Shown in pieces: positions 37,131 through 44,808 of a DNA stretch of 64,000 nucleotides (its first letter is position 1; each line of letters starts with the position of its first letter). The position numbers were made by a program, and so were the translations under genes. Origin of the DNA: Planctomycetota bacterium (GTDB taxonomy: Bacteria > Planctomycetota > Phycisphaerae > Phycisphaerales > UBA1924). The notes below the pieces were generated by a model. The model saw nothing but the letters and a program-made list of their open reading frames with translations. It ran no database searches and was not told where the DNA came from. Location: the NCBI GenBank assembly GCA_013285505.1, contig CP053450.1:666796-730795 (forward strand), written 5' to 3'.

Positions 37131-39800
37131 ATGATCCGTACTGCTATCCGTTCACTGCCGGTGTTGCTGCTCGCCAGCGCCGGACTTGCCCAGACCCAGT
37201 GGAACAACGCCGCCGGCGGCGCGTGGAACCTGCCGTCCAACTGGGACACCTCCGACGTCCCCGACATGCCCGACGAGTCCGCGTCTATCGATCTCGCCGG
37301 AACGTACACGGTCGTGCTCAGCTCGCTCGACCCGTCCATCCTCGCGCTCTTGATCACGAACCCAAACGCCACGCTCGGCATCAACGGCGGCGAGACACTC
37401 TCGCTGGGCGCCGGCCTTCTGAACGACGGGCTAATCGTCGTTGACTTCAACAGCTCATCCGCGGCGACCGCGATCGACTTCCTGACCGACACCACCATTG
37501 ATGGGGCAGGCCTGATTACACTCAACCAGACCTTCGACCGGGCCCAGATTCTCTCCAGCACCGGTGCGATCGTCACCAACGGGGCAAATCACACAATCGA
37601 CGGTCGGGGCCGCCTACGCGCCGCGATGATCAATGACGGCCTTATTAGTGCCAATTGGTCTGGCTCGACCCTCGAGCTCCGCGACACCGACAAGACCAAC
37701 AACGGGCTGATGGAAGCGGCCAACGGCGGTATTCTTGAACTCGTGTCTGTCGCGGTGGATCAGAGCCCCGGCGGCGTGGTTCGCGCCGACGGATCGACGG
37801 TACGTGTGAGCAGCAGCAGTGTGGCCGCGATCAACGACGGCACGGTGGAGACCATCAACGACGGTCTGGTCCTCGTGCTGTCGGGCGGCGAGCTCACGCT
37901 GCACGACGTGTCGCTCAGCGGCGCGCTCGATATCAACGGCGGTGGCGCGGTGCGCGTGACCGGCTCGGCGCTCTCAAGCGATGCACTCATCCGGATCGAC
38001 GCCAACAGCTCTTCCGCCACGGGCGTGCTCGAATTCACCGATTCGATCGATCTGAGCGGCACGGGCACGATTCAGATGGTGCAGACCGTGTTCCGCTCTC
38101 AGTTGAACACGGGCGACGGCGCGACACTGACACACGGCGCCAACCACACGATCCGCGGCCGCGGCTGGATCTCGGCCGCGCTGGTCAACAACGGCAGCGT
38201 CATCGCCGACGTTCCTGGCTCGACCCTCGAGCTCCGCGACACCGACAAGACCAACAACGCGATGATCCAAGCCCTCGACGGCGGCATTCTTGAGCTCGTG
38301 TCCGTCGCGGTGGATCAAAGCCCTGACGGCGTGGTTCGTGCCGACGGGGCGACGGTACGTGTGAGCAGCAGCAGTGTGGCCGCGATCAACGACGGCACGG
38401 TGGAGACCATCAACGACGGTCTGGTCCTCGTGCTGTCGGGCGGCGAGCTCACGCTGCACGACGTGTCGCTCAGCGGCGCGCTCGATATCAACGGCGGTGG
38501 CGCGGTGCGCGTGACCGGCTCGACGCTCGCAAACGATGCACTCATCCGGATCGACGCCAACAGCTCTTCCGCCACGGGCGTGCTCGAATTCACGGAGTCC
38601 ATCGATCTGAGCGGCACGGGCACGATTCAGATGGTGCAGACCGTGTTCCGCTCTCAGTTGAACACGGGCGACGGCGCGACACTGACACACGGCGCCGACC
38701 ACACGATCCGCGGCCGCGGCTGGATCTCGGCCGCGCTGGTCAACAACGGCAGCGTCATTGCCGACGTTCCTGGCTCGACCCTCGAGCTCCGCGACACCGA
38801 CAAGACCAACAACGCGATGATCCAAGCCCTCGACGGCGGCATCTTGCAGCTCGTCGACGGCGTGCTGACGCAGGTGGGTGCTGGTGCCATCGTGGCTGAT
38901 GCGGGTACCGTCTTCATCGATGGCGGCGGCACGCCGACAATCGTGGGCGGCTCGCTCGAGGCCATGAACGGCGGCACCGTCGAGGTGTCGAGCGGTGGCG
39001 AGCTGTCGCTCGACTCGGTACAGAACGAGTCCGCCATCAGAGTCGACGGCGGCGGTGCTGTCCGTTCGATCGGGGGGGGATTCACGAACAACGGTGTGCT
39101 GGAGATCAATGCCAACAATTCAAGTGCCACGAGTCTCCTCGTCTTCGGCGCATCCGGGAGGATCGGTGGAACCGGAGAGATCAGCCTGCCCCGAGTGACC
39201 ACCCGATCAACACTCACCACGGAAGACGGCGTGGTCGGGACGGTCGGTTCGGGACAGCGAGTGACCGGGATCGGTCAGCTGGACGGAGACCTGCGCATGG
39301 AAGGTACGGTAGCGCCGGGCAGCGCCGGGATAGGCTCGATGCGCCTCACCGGCAATCTCGAAATGCATCCGGGCAGCAGCCTCGAGATCGAGTTCAACTC
39401 ACTCAGCCAGTTCGACGACCTCGAGGGCCCGGGCACGTTCAGCGCCGGTGGCACCCTCGCCGCCACCAACACCAGCGGCGGGGCCTTCGACCCGGCCTTC
39501 GGCGACAGCTTCGTGGTCGTCGACGCCGCCGGCGGTATCACCGACCAATTCGACGCGGTGACCGGCCCCGCCCTCCCCGGTGTCCTTGAGTGGCGGGTCC
39601 GATACGACCCCACACAGGCCGTGCTCATCGTCAGCTGCGACGGCGATGCCAACCTCGACGGGGTCATTAACACCCTCGATGTCCTGGGCTTCCTCAACCT
39701 CTGGACCGCCGGCGACCCCAAGGCCGACATCAACGGCGACGGCGATGTCAATACCCTCGATGTGCTCGCTTTTCTCAACGCCTGGACCGCCGGCTGCTGA
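37131..39800 (+). CDS. Repeat-rich secreted beta-helix-like surface protein with dockerin-like tail
   Basis: An 889-residue secreted protein. Signal peptide (IRSLPVLLLASAGLAQ), then TQWNNAAGGAWNLPSNWDTSDVP, an opening typical of autotransporter-like or large beta-helix surface proteins (read in part). The body is rich in Asn, Gly, Thr and short beta-strand turns (LDGGILELV, NNGSVIADV), with a 185-residue unit repeated almost exactly. It ends with a two-repeat dockerin-like tail bracketed by Cys (CDGD ... TAGC). No catalytic motif is seen, so an adhesive or structural role is inferred. AGGAG precedes ATG 37131. The next gene begins 24 bp later but belongs to another pathway. Confidence 0.82.
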   Translation: MIRTAIRSLPVLLLASAGLAQTQWNNAAGGAWNLPSNWDTSDVPDMPDESASIDLAGTYTVVLSSLDPSILALLITNPNATLGINGGETLSLGAGLLNDGLIVVDFNSSSAATAIDFLTDTTIDGAGLITLNQTFDRAQILSSTGAIVTNGANHTIDGRGRLRAAMINDGLISANWSGSTLELRDTDKTNNGLMEAANGGILELVSVAVDQSPGGVVRADGSTVRVSSSSVAAINDGTVETINDGLVLVLSGGELTLHDVSLSGALDINGGGAVRVTGSALSSDALIRIDANSSSATGVLEFTDSIDLSGTGTIQMVQTVFRSQLNTGDGATLTHGANHTIRGRGWISAALVNNGSVIADVPGSTLELRDTDKTNNAMIQALDGGILELVSVAVDQSPDGVVRADGATVRVSSSSVAAINDGTVETINDGLVLVLSGGELTLHDVSLSGALDINGGGAVRVTGSTLANDALIRIDANSSSATGVLEFTESIDLSGTGTIQMVQTVFRSQLNTGDGATLTHGADHTIRGRGWISAALVNNGSVIADVPGSTLELRDTDKTNNAMIQALDGGILQLVDGVLTQVGAGAIVADAGTVFIDGGGTPTIVGGSLEAMNGGTVEVSSGGELSLDSVQNESAIRVDGGGAVRSIGGGFTNNGVLEINANNSSATSLLVFGASGRIGGTGEISLPRVTTRSTLTTEDGVVGTVGSGQRVTGIGQLDGDLRMEGTVAPGSAGIGSMRLTGNLEMHPGSSLEIEFNSLSQFDDLEGPGTFSAGGTLAATNTSGGAFDPAFGDSFVVVDAAGGITDQFDAVTGPALPGVLEWRVRYDPTQAVLIVSCDGDANLDGVINTLDVLGFLNLWTAGDPKADINGDGDVNTLDVLAFLNAWTAGC
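37662..38216 (+). repeat. Intragenic direct repeat, unit A (555 bp)
   Basis: Begins at GGCTCGACCCTCGAGCTCC and spans 555 bp (185 codons) within the surface protein gene. Unit B follows without a gap. The central part (about 37790-37960) matches unit B exactly; differences cluster near the unit ends. Confidence 0.9.
38217..38771 (+). repeat. Intragenic direct repeat, unit B (555 bp) plus partial unit C
   Basis: The second copy begins at the same GGCTCGACCCTCGAGCTCC, exactly 555 bp after unit A, and a third partial copy starts at 38772 and fades after about 80 bp. High nucleotide identity, silent positions included, points to recent duplication or gene conversion. Confidence 0.9.
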
Positions 39801-39809
39801 GGTTTGCGA

Positions 39810-39815
39810 TAGGCT
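39810..39815 (+). promoter_or_regulatory. -10-like element TAGGCT close to a start codon
   Basis: TAGGCT lies 9 nt before ATG 39825 (12 nt before ATG 39828). No ribosome-binding sequence is seen between them, so the transcript would have a 2-6 nt leader. Confidence 0.35.
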
Positions 39816-39824
39816 GTAGCCGGC

Positions 39825-40853
39825 ATGATGCGGTACCCAGCCGAACTCGTCGATCCCCTCCGCCGGTCCTACGAGGGCCAGCCCGTCTGCGTGACCGGTG
39901 GGGCGGGATTCATCGGCGGCCACTTGGTTGACGGCCTCCTCGCGCTCGGTGCCCACGTCACCGTCATCGACGACCTTTCCAACTCGACACTCTCCCACCT
40001 GGCAGAGCTGATCGAGACCGAGCCGGACCGGCTCCGCTTCGTCCACGGCTCCATCCTCGAGGACGAAGCCATCGACGAGGCGGTCCACGGCGCATCCGTC
40101 GTCTTCCATCTCGCCGCGCTCGGCTCCGTGCCGCGATCCATCGACGACCCGCAGCGCACCTGGGCCGTCAACGCCACCGGCACCATGCGCGTCCTCGAGG
40201 CCGCCCGCCGTGCCGGCACCAAGCGCGTCGTCTTCGCCTCCTCGAGCTCGGCCTACGGCGAGACCGAGCGGCTGCCCAAGGTCGAGAGCATGGCCCCCAT
40301 GACACTCTCGCCCTACGCCGCGTCCAAGGTCGCCGGCGAGCAACTCATGCGTGCCTGGGCCCACAGCTACTCCATGCGCACCGCCAGCCTCCGCTACTTC
40401 AACGTCTTCGGCCCGCGCCAGCCCGCCGGCAGCGCCTACGCCGCCGTCGTGCCAAACTTCTCCAGCGCCGTCTTCGCCGGCAACCGCCCCGTCATCCACG
40501 GCGACGGCGAGCAGACCCGCGACTTCACCTACGTCGCCTGCGCCGTGCTCGCCACGCTCCAGGCCGGCGGCATCGACACCCCCCTGCGCGGTGAGGTCAT
40601 GAACGTCGGCACCGGCGAACGCGTCAGCGTCCGCGAGCTGGCCCGACTCATCGCCGAAGCGCACGAGCGGCCCGACCTCGTCCCCGAACACCAGGCACCA
40701 CGACCCGGCGATGTCCGCCACTCGCTCGCCGACATCTCCAGAGCCCGCGAGCTGCTCGGCTACCGCCCGATCGTCAGCCTCGCCGACGGCCTCCGCCAGA
40801 CCGTCTCCTGGTTCCGCCAGCAGCAGGAACAGTCCAAACGCGCCGACCAGTAG
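39825..40853 (+). CDS. NAD-dependent nucleotide-sugar epimerase/dehydratase
   Basis: A 342-residue extended short-chain dehydrogenase. The NAD-binding motif TGGAGFIGG (about 25-33), the VFHLAALGSVPRS segment and the catalytic Ser-Tyr-Lys set (SSSSAYGE, then YAASK) are intact; RYFNVFGPRQ is typical of UDP-glucose/UDP-GlcNAc 4-epimerases. It probably epimerises or dehydrates a UDP- or GDP-activated sugar for surface polysaccharide synthesis; the exact substrate cannot be read from sequence. ATG 39825 is followed by ATG 39828. Its neighbours upstream are secreted proteins and downstream two small proteins, giving no clear pathway. Confidence 0.92.
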   Translation: MMRYPAELVDPLRRSYEGQPVCVTGGAGFIGGHLVDGLLALGAHVTVIDDLSNSTLSHLAELIETEPDRLRFVHGSILEDEAIDEAVHGASVVFHLAALGSVPRSIDDPQRTWAVNATGTMRVLEAARRAGTKRVVFASSSSAYGETERLPKVESMAPMTLSPYAASKVAGEQLMRAWAHSYSMRTASLRYFNVFGPRQPAGSAYAAVVPNFSSAVFAGNRPVIHGDGEQTRDFTYVACAVLATLQAGGIDTPLRGEVMNVGTGERVSVRELARLIAEAHERPDLVPEHQAPRPGDVRHSLADISRARELLGYRPIVSLADGLRQTVSWFRQQQEQSKRADQ

Positions 40854-40879
40854 CGATCCGGCAGCCCCGGCGCGGGGGC

Positions 40880-40885
40880 TACGCT
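40880..40885 (+). promoter_or_regulatory. -10-like element TACGCT 6 nt before a GTG start
   Basis: TACGCT ends at 40885 and the GTG start is at 40892, the spacing expected if transcription begins at the start codon. There is no ribosome-binding sequence. Confidence 0.4.
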
Positions 40886-40891
40886 CCATCT

Positions 40892-41095
40892 GTGCGCACA
40901 CTCGCAGACATCCTGCTGGGGGTCCCCGAACTCCTCCGACTCGGCCTGAAGACCCGTTTCAGGCTCCGCGGACCCTACTGGGCGTGGCGGTGGCACACCG
41001 CCTTCGGCCGCGGCAGACCCGAATCCACTCGGGAAATGCTCCGGGCGGCGGTCAAATATGGCCGATGGATGGGTCGAATGCGGCGGCTGGGCTGA
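40892..41095 (+). CDS. Small basic protein of unknown function
   Basis: A 67-residue, Arg-rich protein beginning at GTG 40892: MRTLADILLGVPELLRLGLK, then WAWRWHTAFGRGRPESTREM and a C-terminal LRAAVKYGRWMGRMRRLG. I do not recognise a named family. The helical, basic character with conserved-looking Trp/Arg positions suggests a real protein. A -10-like TACGCT stands 6 nt before the start. Codon usage matches neighbours (G/C at third positions). It lies 38 bp after the epimerase and 64 bp before the next small gene. Confidence 0.55.
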   Translation: MRTLADILLGVPELLRLGLKTRFRLRGPYWAWRWHTAFGRGRPESTREMLRAAVKYGRWMGRMRRLG

Positions 41096-41159
41096 CCGCG
41101 CCCCCCGCCGCGAACCGCCCGGGCCCCGCGCCCGAAGACCCCTTGGAGCAACAGACACC

Positions 41160-41492
41160 ATGACCAACCAGCAACCAACAGGCGGATTCGCCAAGGCTTT
41201 CGTGCCCGGGCTCGTCCTAGGGCTCATCATCGGCGCGTTTGCTGGCGCGACCCTCCCGGCTCTGCTCGCCGAGAAAAAGCTCCCCGAACACACCGGTGTC
41301 CCCTCCGGCACCACCCGAACCGATCGTGAACGCGAGGCCCTGCCCCCCGACACACTGGCCGACCCGGAACTCGATCCGACCCTGGACAGCCTCCCCGCCG
41401 AGGGTGACCCCGCCGGAGACGATGCCGCCGAGACCGACGACCAGGCACCGCCGCCCGACGACGACTCCGGCGAAGACGACGGCGGCGGCTGA
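41160..41492 (+). CDS. Single-pass membrane protein with acidic tail
   Basis: A 110-residue protein. After a short polar N-terminus there is one membrane helix (FVPGLVLGLIIGAFAGATLPALL, about 14-36), then a linker and an Asp/Glu/Pro-rich, low-complexity C-terminus ending in DDDSGEDDGGG. The orientation predicted from the basic linker is uncertain. No family is recognised. GGAG lies about 11 nt before ATG 41160. It could be a small membrane-anchored, metal-binding or disordered protein, but nothing in the sequence decides this. Confidence 0.65.
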   Translation: MTNQQPTGGFAKAFVPGLVLGLIIGAFAGATLPALLAEKKLPEHTGVPSGTTRTDREREALPPDTLADPELDPTLDSLPAEGDPAGDDAAETDDQAPPPDDDSGEDDGGG

Positions 41493-41565
41493 GCCCGTCA
41501 CCGGCCGGCAGTCCTCCGCGTCCCCCAGCTTCGCAGCCCACCTCTCGCCACCCCGTTCAATGGCG

Positions 41566-41571
41566 TAAAGT
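41566..41571 (+). promoter_or_regulatory. -10-like element TAAAGT 6 nt before a GTG start
   Basis: TAAAGT is followed by GGCCGC and the GTG start at 41578; no ribosome-binding sequence. It is nearly the same as the element before the DNA glycosylase gene. Confidence 0.5.
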
Positions 41572-41577
41572 GGCCGC

Positions 41578-42803
41578 GTGCAAACTGAACTGACCTATCT
41601 CGACAACGCGTCCACCAGCTGGCCCAAGGCCCCCTCGGTCGCACAGGCCATGCTCGAAGCGGTGCAGAACCCGGTCGGCAACCCCGGCCGAGGCCAGCAC
41701 CGCATCTCGCGCCATGCCGGCGAGGCCACCCAGTGCCTCCGCGAGTCGGTCGCCAAGCTCATCAACGCGCCGAGCCCCGACCGCATCAGCCTCTCCAGCG
41801 GCTCCACCGCCTCGCTCAACATGGCACTGCTCGGCCTCCTGTGGCTCCACCCGCACCCGAAAGGCAAACGCCCCCGCGTTGTCACCACCGTCCTCGAGCA
41901 CAACGCCGTCCGCCGCCCCCTCAAGCACCTCGAACGCGACGGCATCTGCGAGATCGTCGAGGTTCGCAGCTCGCCCGATGGGTTCGTCGATCCCGAAGAG
42001 ATCGTCGCCGCCGCCGCCGACGAGCGATGCGCCGCCGTCGCCATGACCATGTGCAGCAACGTCATCGGCACCGCCCAGCCCATCGAGGCCATCGGACGCG
42101 GGCTCCACGCGCGCGCGCCACACGTGCTCTTCATCGCCGACGGCGCACAGGCCATGAGCGCCCTGCCGATCGACGTGCAGGCCATGCACATCGATGTCCT
42201 CGCCTTCAGCGGCCACAAGGCCATGCTCGGGCCCGGCGGCACCGGCGGTATGTACGTCTCCGAGCGCGCATACGCGAACACCGACGGCACCTGGGGCCCC
42301 ATCCGCCCGACCCAGTTCGGCGGCACCGGCGGCACGCTCGCCGGGAGCATCGAAGACTTCAACCCCCCCCGACATGCCCGGCGTCTTCGAGGTCGGCACC
42401 TGCAACGCCGTCGGCCGCGTCGGCCTCCAGGCCGCCCTGTGCGACCCCGACGTCCCCTCCCAACCCGAGGCCCTCGCCCACGAGCCGCCGCCTCATCGGG
42501 CTGTTCATTGATCGCTTCGCGGGCGACTTCCGCGTGACGATCTACGGCCCCAGCGCCACCGACCGCCGCCACGGCGTGGTCTCGTTCAACATCGAGGGCT
42601 ACTCGCCGCAGGAAGTCTCGGCCTATCTCGACACCGAGTGGGGGATCGCCATCCGCGCCGGCCTGCACTGCGCCCCGGCCGCCCACCGCGCGCTCGGCAC
42701 GCTCGACTCCGGCGGCACCGTCCGCGCCAGCCCCGGCCCGTTCTCGAAAGAGGACGAGATGGGCAAGCTGATCGAGGCGATCGAGCGGCTCCTGAACGCC
42801 TAG
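41578..42803 (+). CDS. Class V aminotransferase / cysteine desulfurase-like (two frame breaks)
   Basis: Corrected length 407 residues. It has the class V PLP fold: [20 protein letters not shown] at the start, [26 protein letters not shown], the PLP-Lys segment [20 protein letters not shown] and, near the end, [13 protein letters not shown], where the Cys matches the catalytic position of SufS/CsdA-type desulfurases. Two +1 breaks interrupt it: an extra C in the C8 run at 42363-42370, and one near 42485 before RRLIGLF. The likely reaction is release of sulfur from cysteine, or another class V reaction such as selenocysteine lyase. It starts at GTG 41578, 6 nt after TAAAGT. No suf genes adjoin it. 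Confidence 0.87.
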
Positions 42804-42817
42804 GCCGCACGCCGGTG

Positions 42818-42823
42818 TACAGT
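42818..42823 (+). promoter_or_regulatory. -10-like element TACAGT 6 nt before an ATG start
   Basis: TACAGT, then GGTCGC, then ATG 42830. The string TA-AGTGG-CGC plus start codon matches that of the upstream gene at 41566. Confidence 0.5.
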
Positions 42824-42829
42824 GGTCGC

Positions 42830-43593
42830 ATGGCCACATCGACCACACCCGACGACATCTCCCGCGCCCGCCGCGCTGTCCGCCAGCAGGCCGAGACCGC
42901 CGCCATGCTGGGCGTGGACTACGTGCCCTGCTTCCGCACCGGCGAGAACATCGCCGAGGTCGAGGCGTCCGCCGCACCACCGTCGGCCGCCACCGACCCG
43001 GCCCGCGCCGCCGCCCAGAAACGGATGGACGATTTGCGCGCTACGAGCAGGACGCACCCCACGAGCACTTCGCCACGCCGCACGAGTTCACCAATCTGGT
43101 CTGGGGCGACGGCGACGTCGGCGCCCGCCTGATGTTCATCGGCGAGGCCCCCGGCGCCGACGAGGACCGCACCGGCGTGCCCTTCGTGGGCAGGGCCGGG
43201 CAGCTGCTCAACAAGATGATCGCCGCGATGGGGCTCAGCCGCGAGAGCGTGTACATCGCCAACGTCCTCAAGACCCGCCCGCCCAACAACGCGACGCCGA
43301 CCGTCGAGGAAGCGCAGCTCTGCGCGCCCTACCTGCACGAGCAGATCGCGATCGTCGCGCCGGAGGTGATCGTCACCGTGGGGCTGCCCGCGACCCGGCT
43401 CATCCTCCAGAGCACCGACTCCATGGGCCGCCTCCGCGGCCGCTGGGCCGAGTACGTCGGCCCCGGCGCCGCCGGCATCCGCGTGCCCGTCATGCCCACC
43501 TACCACCCCGCCTATCTCCTCCGCTCCTACACGCCCGAGAATCGCAAAAAGGTCTGGTCCGATCTGCAGCAGGTCATGGCCAGACTCGTCTGA
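42830..43593 (+). CDS. Uracil-DNA glycosylase, family 4/5-like (one frame break)
   Basis: Corrected length 254 residues. Motifs of the family 4 type are clear: [20 protein letters not shown] with the active-site region, [28 protein letters not shown] and HPAYLLR near the C-terminus. The enzyme excises uracil from DNA. The break is a missing base near 43036 (MDDL to [11 protein letters not shown]). The usual four Fe-S cysteines are mostly absent: there is no N-terminal C-x2-C, the KCRPP position reads KTRPP, and only the Cys in AQLCAPYL remains. So a cluster-free form is likely. A strong terminator follows at 43745. Confidence 0.85.
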
Positions 43594-43744
43594 ACCCCTC
43601 CCCACAGGGCGCTCCGACGACCGCCACGATTTGGGCAGAACATCCCGAAAAAACGAGAACCGTGCGGGAACCGGCATCTGCCGGAATGCGGATCGCATGC
43701 CACGAGGGGAAGACAGCTCCTCGCCAACCAAGACCCCCACGAGA

Positions 43745-43786
43745 CCCGGTGCTCGGCGTTTTAATGCTGGGCATCGGGTTTTTTTT
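43745..43786 (+). terminator. Rho-independent terminator with T8
   Basis: A 13-bp stem with wobble pairs, CCCGGTGCTCGGC (43745-43757) with GCTGGGCATCGGG (43766-43778), loop of 8, then eight T. It lies 150 bp after the glycosylase gene. The rest of this 319-bp gap (43594-43912) shows no gene. Confidence 0.9.
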
Positions 43787-43867
43787 GCTTGCCCCAACTC
43801 CACTCCGTGCATCCATGGCAACATCTGGCCAGACGGATCGCGCGATGGTCAAGATCGCGCAAAGACA

Positions 43868-43885
43868 GGCCCGCGAGCGCGGGCC
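43868..43885 (-). terminator. Short GC-rich hairpin, probable terminator for the CusF-like gene
   Basis: GGCCCGC GAGC GCGGGCC forms a 7-bp stem; on the minus strand it is followed by TGTCTTT. It is 27 bp past the CusF-like stop. Confidence 0.55.
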
Positions 43886-43912
43886 ATTTCGTACACAGAG
43901 GTGGGGGATCGG

Positions 43913-44365
43913 TCAGCCGCCGGACATAAACTCAAGCTCGGTCTCGGCCGGCAGTTCCGTGATCTCGGTCACGCGATATTCGGGGTAATTCTCACCCCAC
44001 ACGGTGACAAATGTGAACGTCACCAGGTCGCCGACCTCGATCCCCTCGAGCGAGACCCCCTCGCCGACCGGGAAGGCCATCGTCATCGACTTCATGCCGC
44101 GAACACCGGTCGTCGGGTTCTCGAAGACCACGCCCTCGCGGTTTTTGAAGTCCGGGATCGCCTCGTGGTGGATCTCCAGGTCCGCCAGCGGCTTGTCGGC
44201 CGACGGCACCGAGACGATCTGCCCGCGCACCGTGTAGGTGTGCGCCGCTCCCGTCGCCTCCGCGGTCTCCGCCGGCGCGTCGGCCGCCGGCTTGTTGCAC
44301 CCGTGCAGCGACGCGAGCGCAACGACAGCCACCGTCGAGAACAGCATTCGAGGACAGAGGGGCAT
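43913..44365 (-). CDS. CusF-like copper-binding lipoprotein
   Basis: A 150-residue lipoprotein. The signal sequence MLFSTVAVVALASLHGC ends in a lipobox Cys, followed by an Ala/Glu linker. The domain TYTVRGQIVSVPSADKPLAD, then IHHEAIPDF and GMKSMTMAFPV matches the CusF/copper-binding OB fold, in which His and two Met side chains bind Cu(I): IHHEAIP and MKSMTMAF supply them here. The probable role is periplasmic copper (or silver) chaperoning. No cus efflux genes are in view. The ATG 44365 lies 2 nt after the stop of the small upstream gene, so the two are co-translated; a longer frame to 44446 overlaps that gene and is rejected. Confidence 0.82.
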   Translation of the reverse strand: MPLCPRMLFSTVAVVALASLHGCNKPAADAPAETAEATGAAHTYTVRGQIVSVPSADKPLADLEIHHEAIPDFKNREGVVFENPTTGVRGMKSMTMAFPVGEGVSLEGIEVGDLVTFTFVTVWGENYPEYRVTEITELPAETELEFMSGG

Positions 44366-44367
44366 GA

Positions 44368-44694
44368 TCAGGCCTTTTCGATCTTGAGATACGAGCCCAC
44401 GGACTTCAGATCGTTCTTGATGTCGTGGGTGAAGGTCATGTTCCACGCCTCACCGTTGACGACGCGGACAACCTTCGCCGGGTGCTCGCGGGCGTACCAG
44501 CGACGACCGCCGCGGATGTAGGAAATCATCCGCTGACGACGCATCCGCTGTGCCCGGCGCAGTGCGCGGACGGCAGTCGGATCGCGACGCATAAGCCGAG
44601 CGATGGTTTCGGTCTCCGCCTTGGCGCGGGGCACCGAGGTGATAGTGCAACGGATCTGTTCGCCGGCCTGGTAGTTGATGTCGGACATCGTCAT
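44368..44694 (-). CDS. Small basic protein of unknown function
   Basis: A 108-residue protein (106 if ATG 44688 is used). It opens MSDINYQAGEQIRCTITSVPRAKAE, is very Arg-rich in the middle (RRDPTAVRALRRAQRMRRQRMISYIRGGRRW, read in part) and ends in a beta-rich segment VVNGEAWNMTFTHDIKNDL with a YLKIEKA tail. I recognise no named family; the layout suggests a nucleic-acid-binding protein but that is a guess. It is the first gene of a two-gene unit with the CusF-like lipoprotein and is divergent from the Memo-family gene (114 bp between starts). Confidence 0.65.
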   Translation of the reverse strand: MTMSDINYQAGEQIRCTITSVPRAKAETETIARLMRRDPTAVRALRRAQRMRRQRMISYIRGGRRWYAREHPAKVVRVVNGEAWNMTFTHDIKNDLKSVGSYLKIEKA

Positions 44695-44796
44695 CGCGCT
44701 CCGTGTGACAAGTCCCCGAGCAGAGGCTCGCGGGGTTCGGGAAGAACGATAGGCCGCCGCCGGGGCATCGCCAAGTGGCAGCCCGATTGCTCGGGC

Positions 44797-44802
44797 TAGA
44801 CT
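44797..44802 (+). promoter_or_regulatory. -10-like element TAGACT 6 nt before an ATG start
   Basis: TAGACT is followed by CCCCGC and ATG 44809; no ribosome-binding sequence precedes the start. Confidence 0.45.
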
Positions 44803-44808
44803 CCCCGC

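Noticed and set aside
37662..38850. CRISPR-like array
   Set aside because: The period is 555 bp, in frame and coding; there are no short repeats with unique spacers.
43594..43912. Small plus-strand frames in the gap after the DNA glycosylase
   Set aside because: They run through the terminator hairpin and T8 tract and lack start signals.
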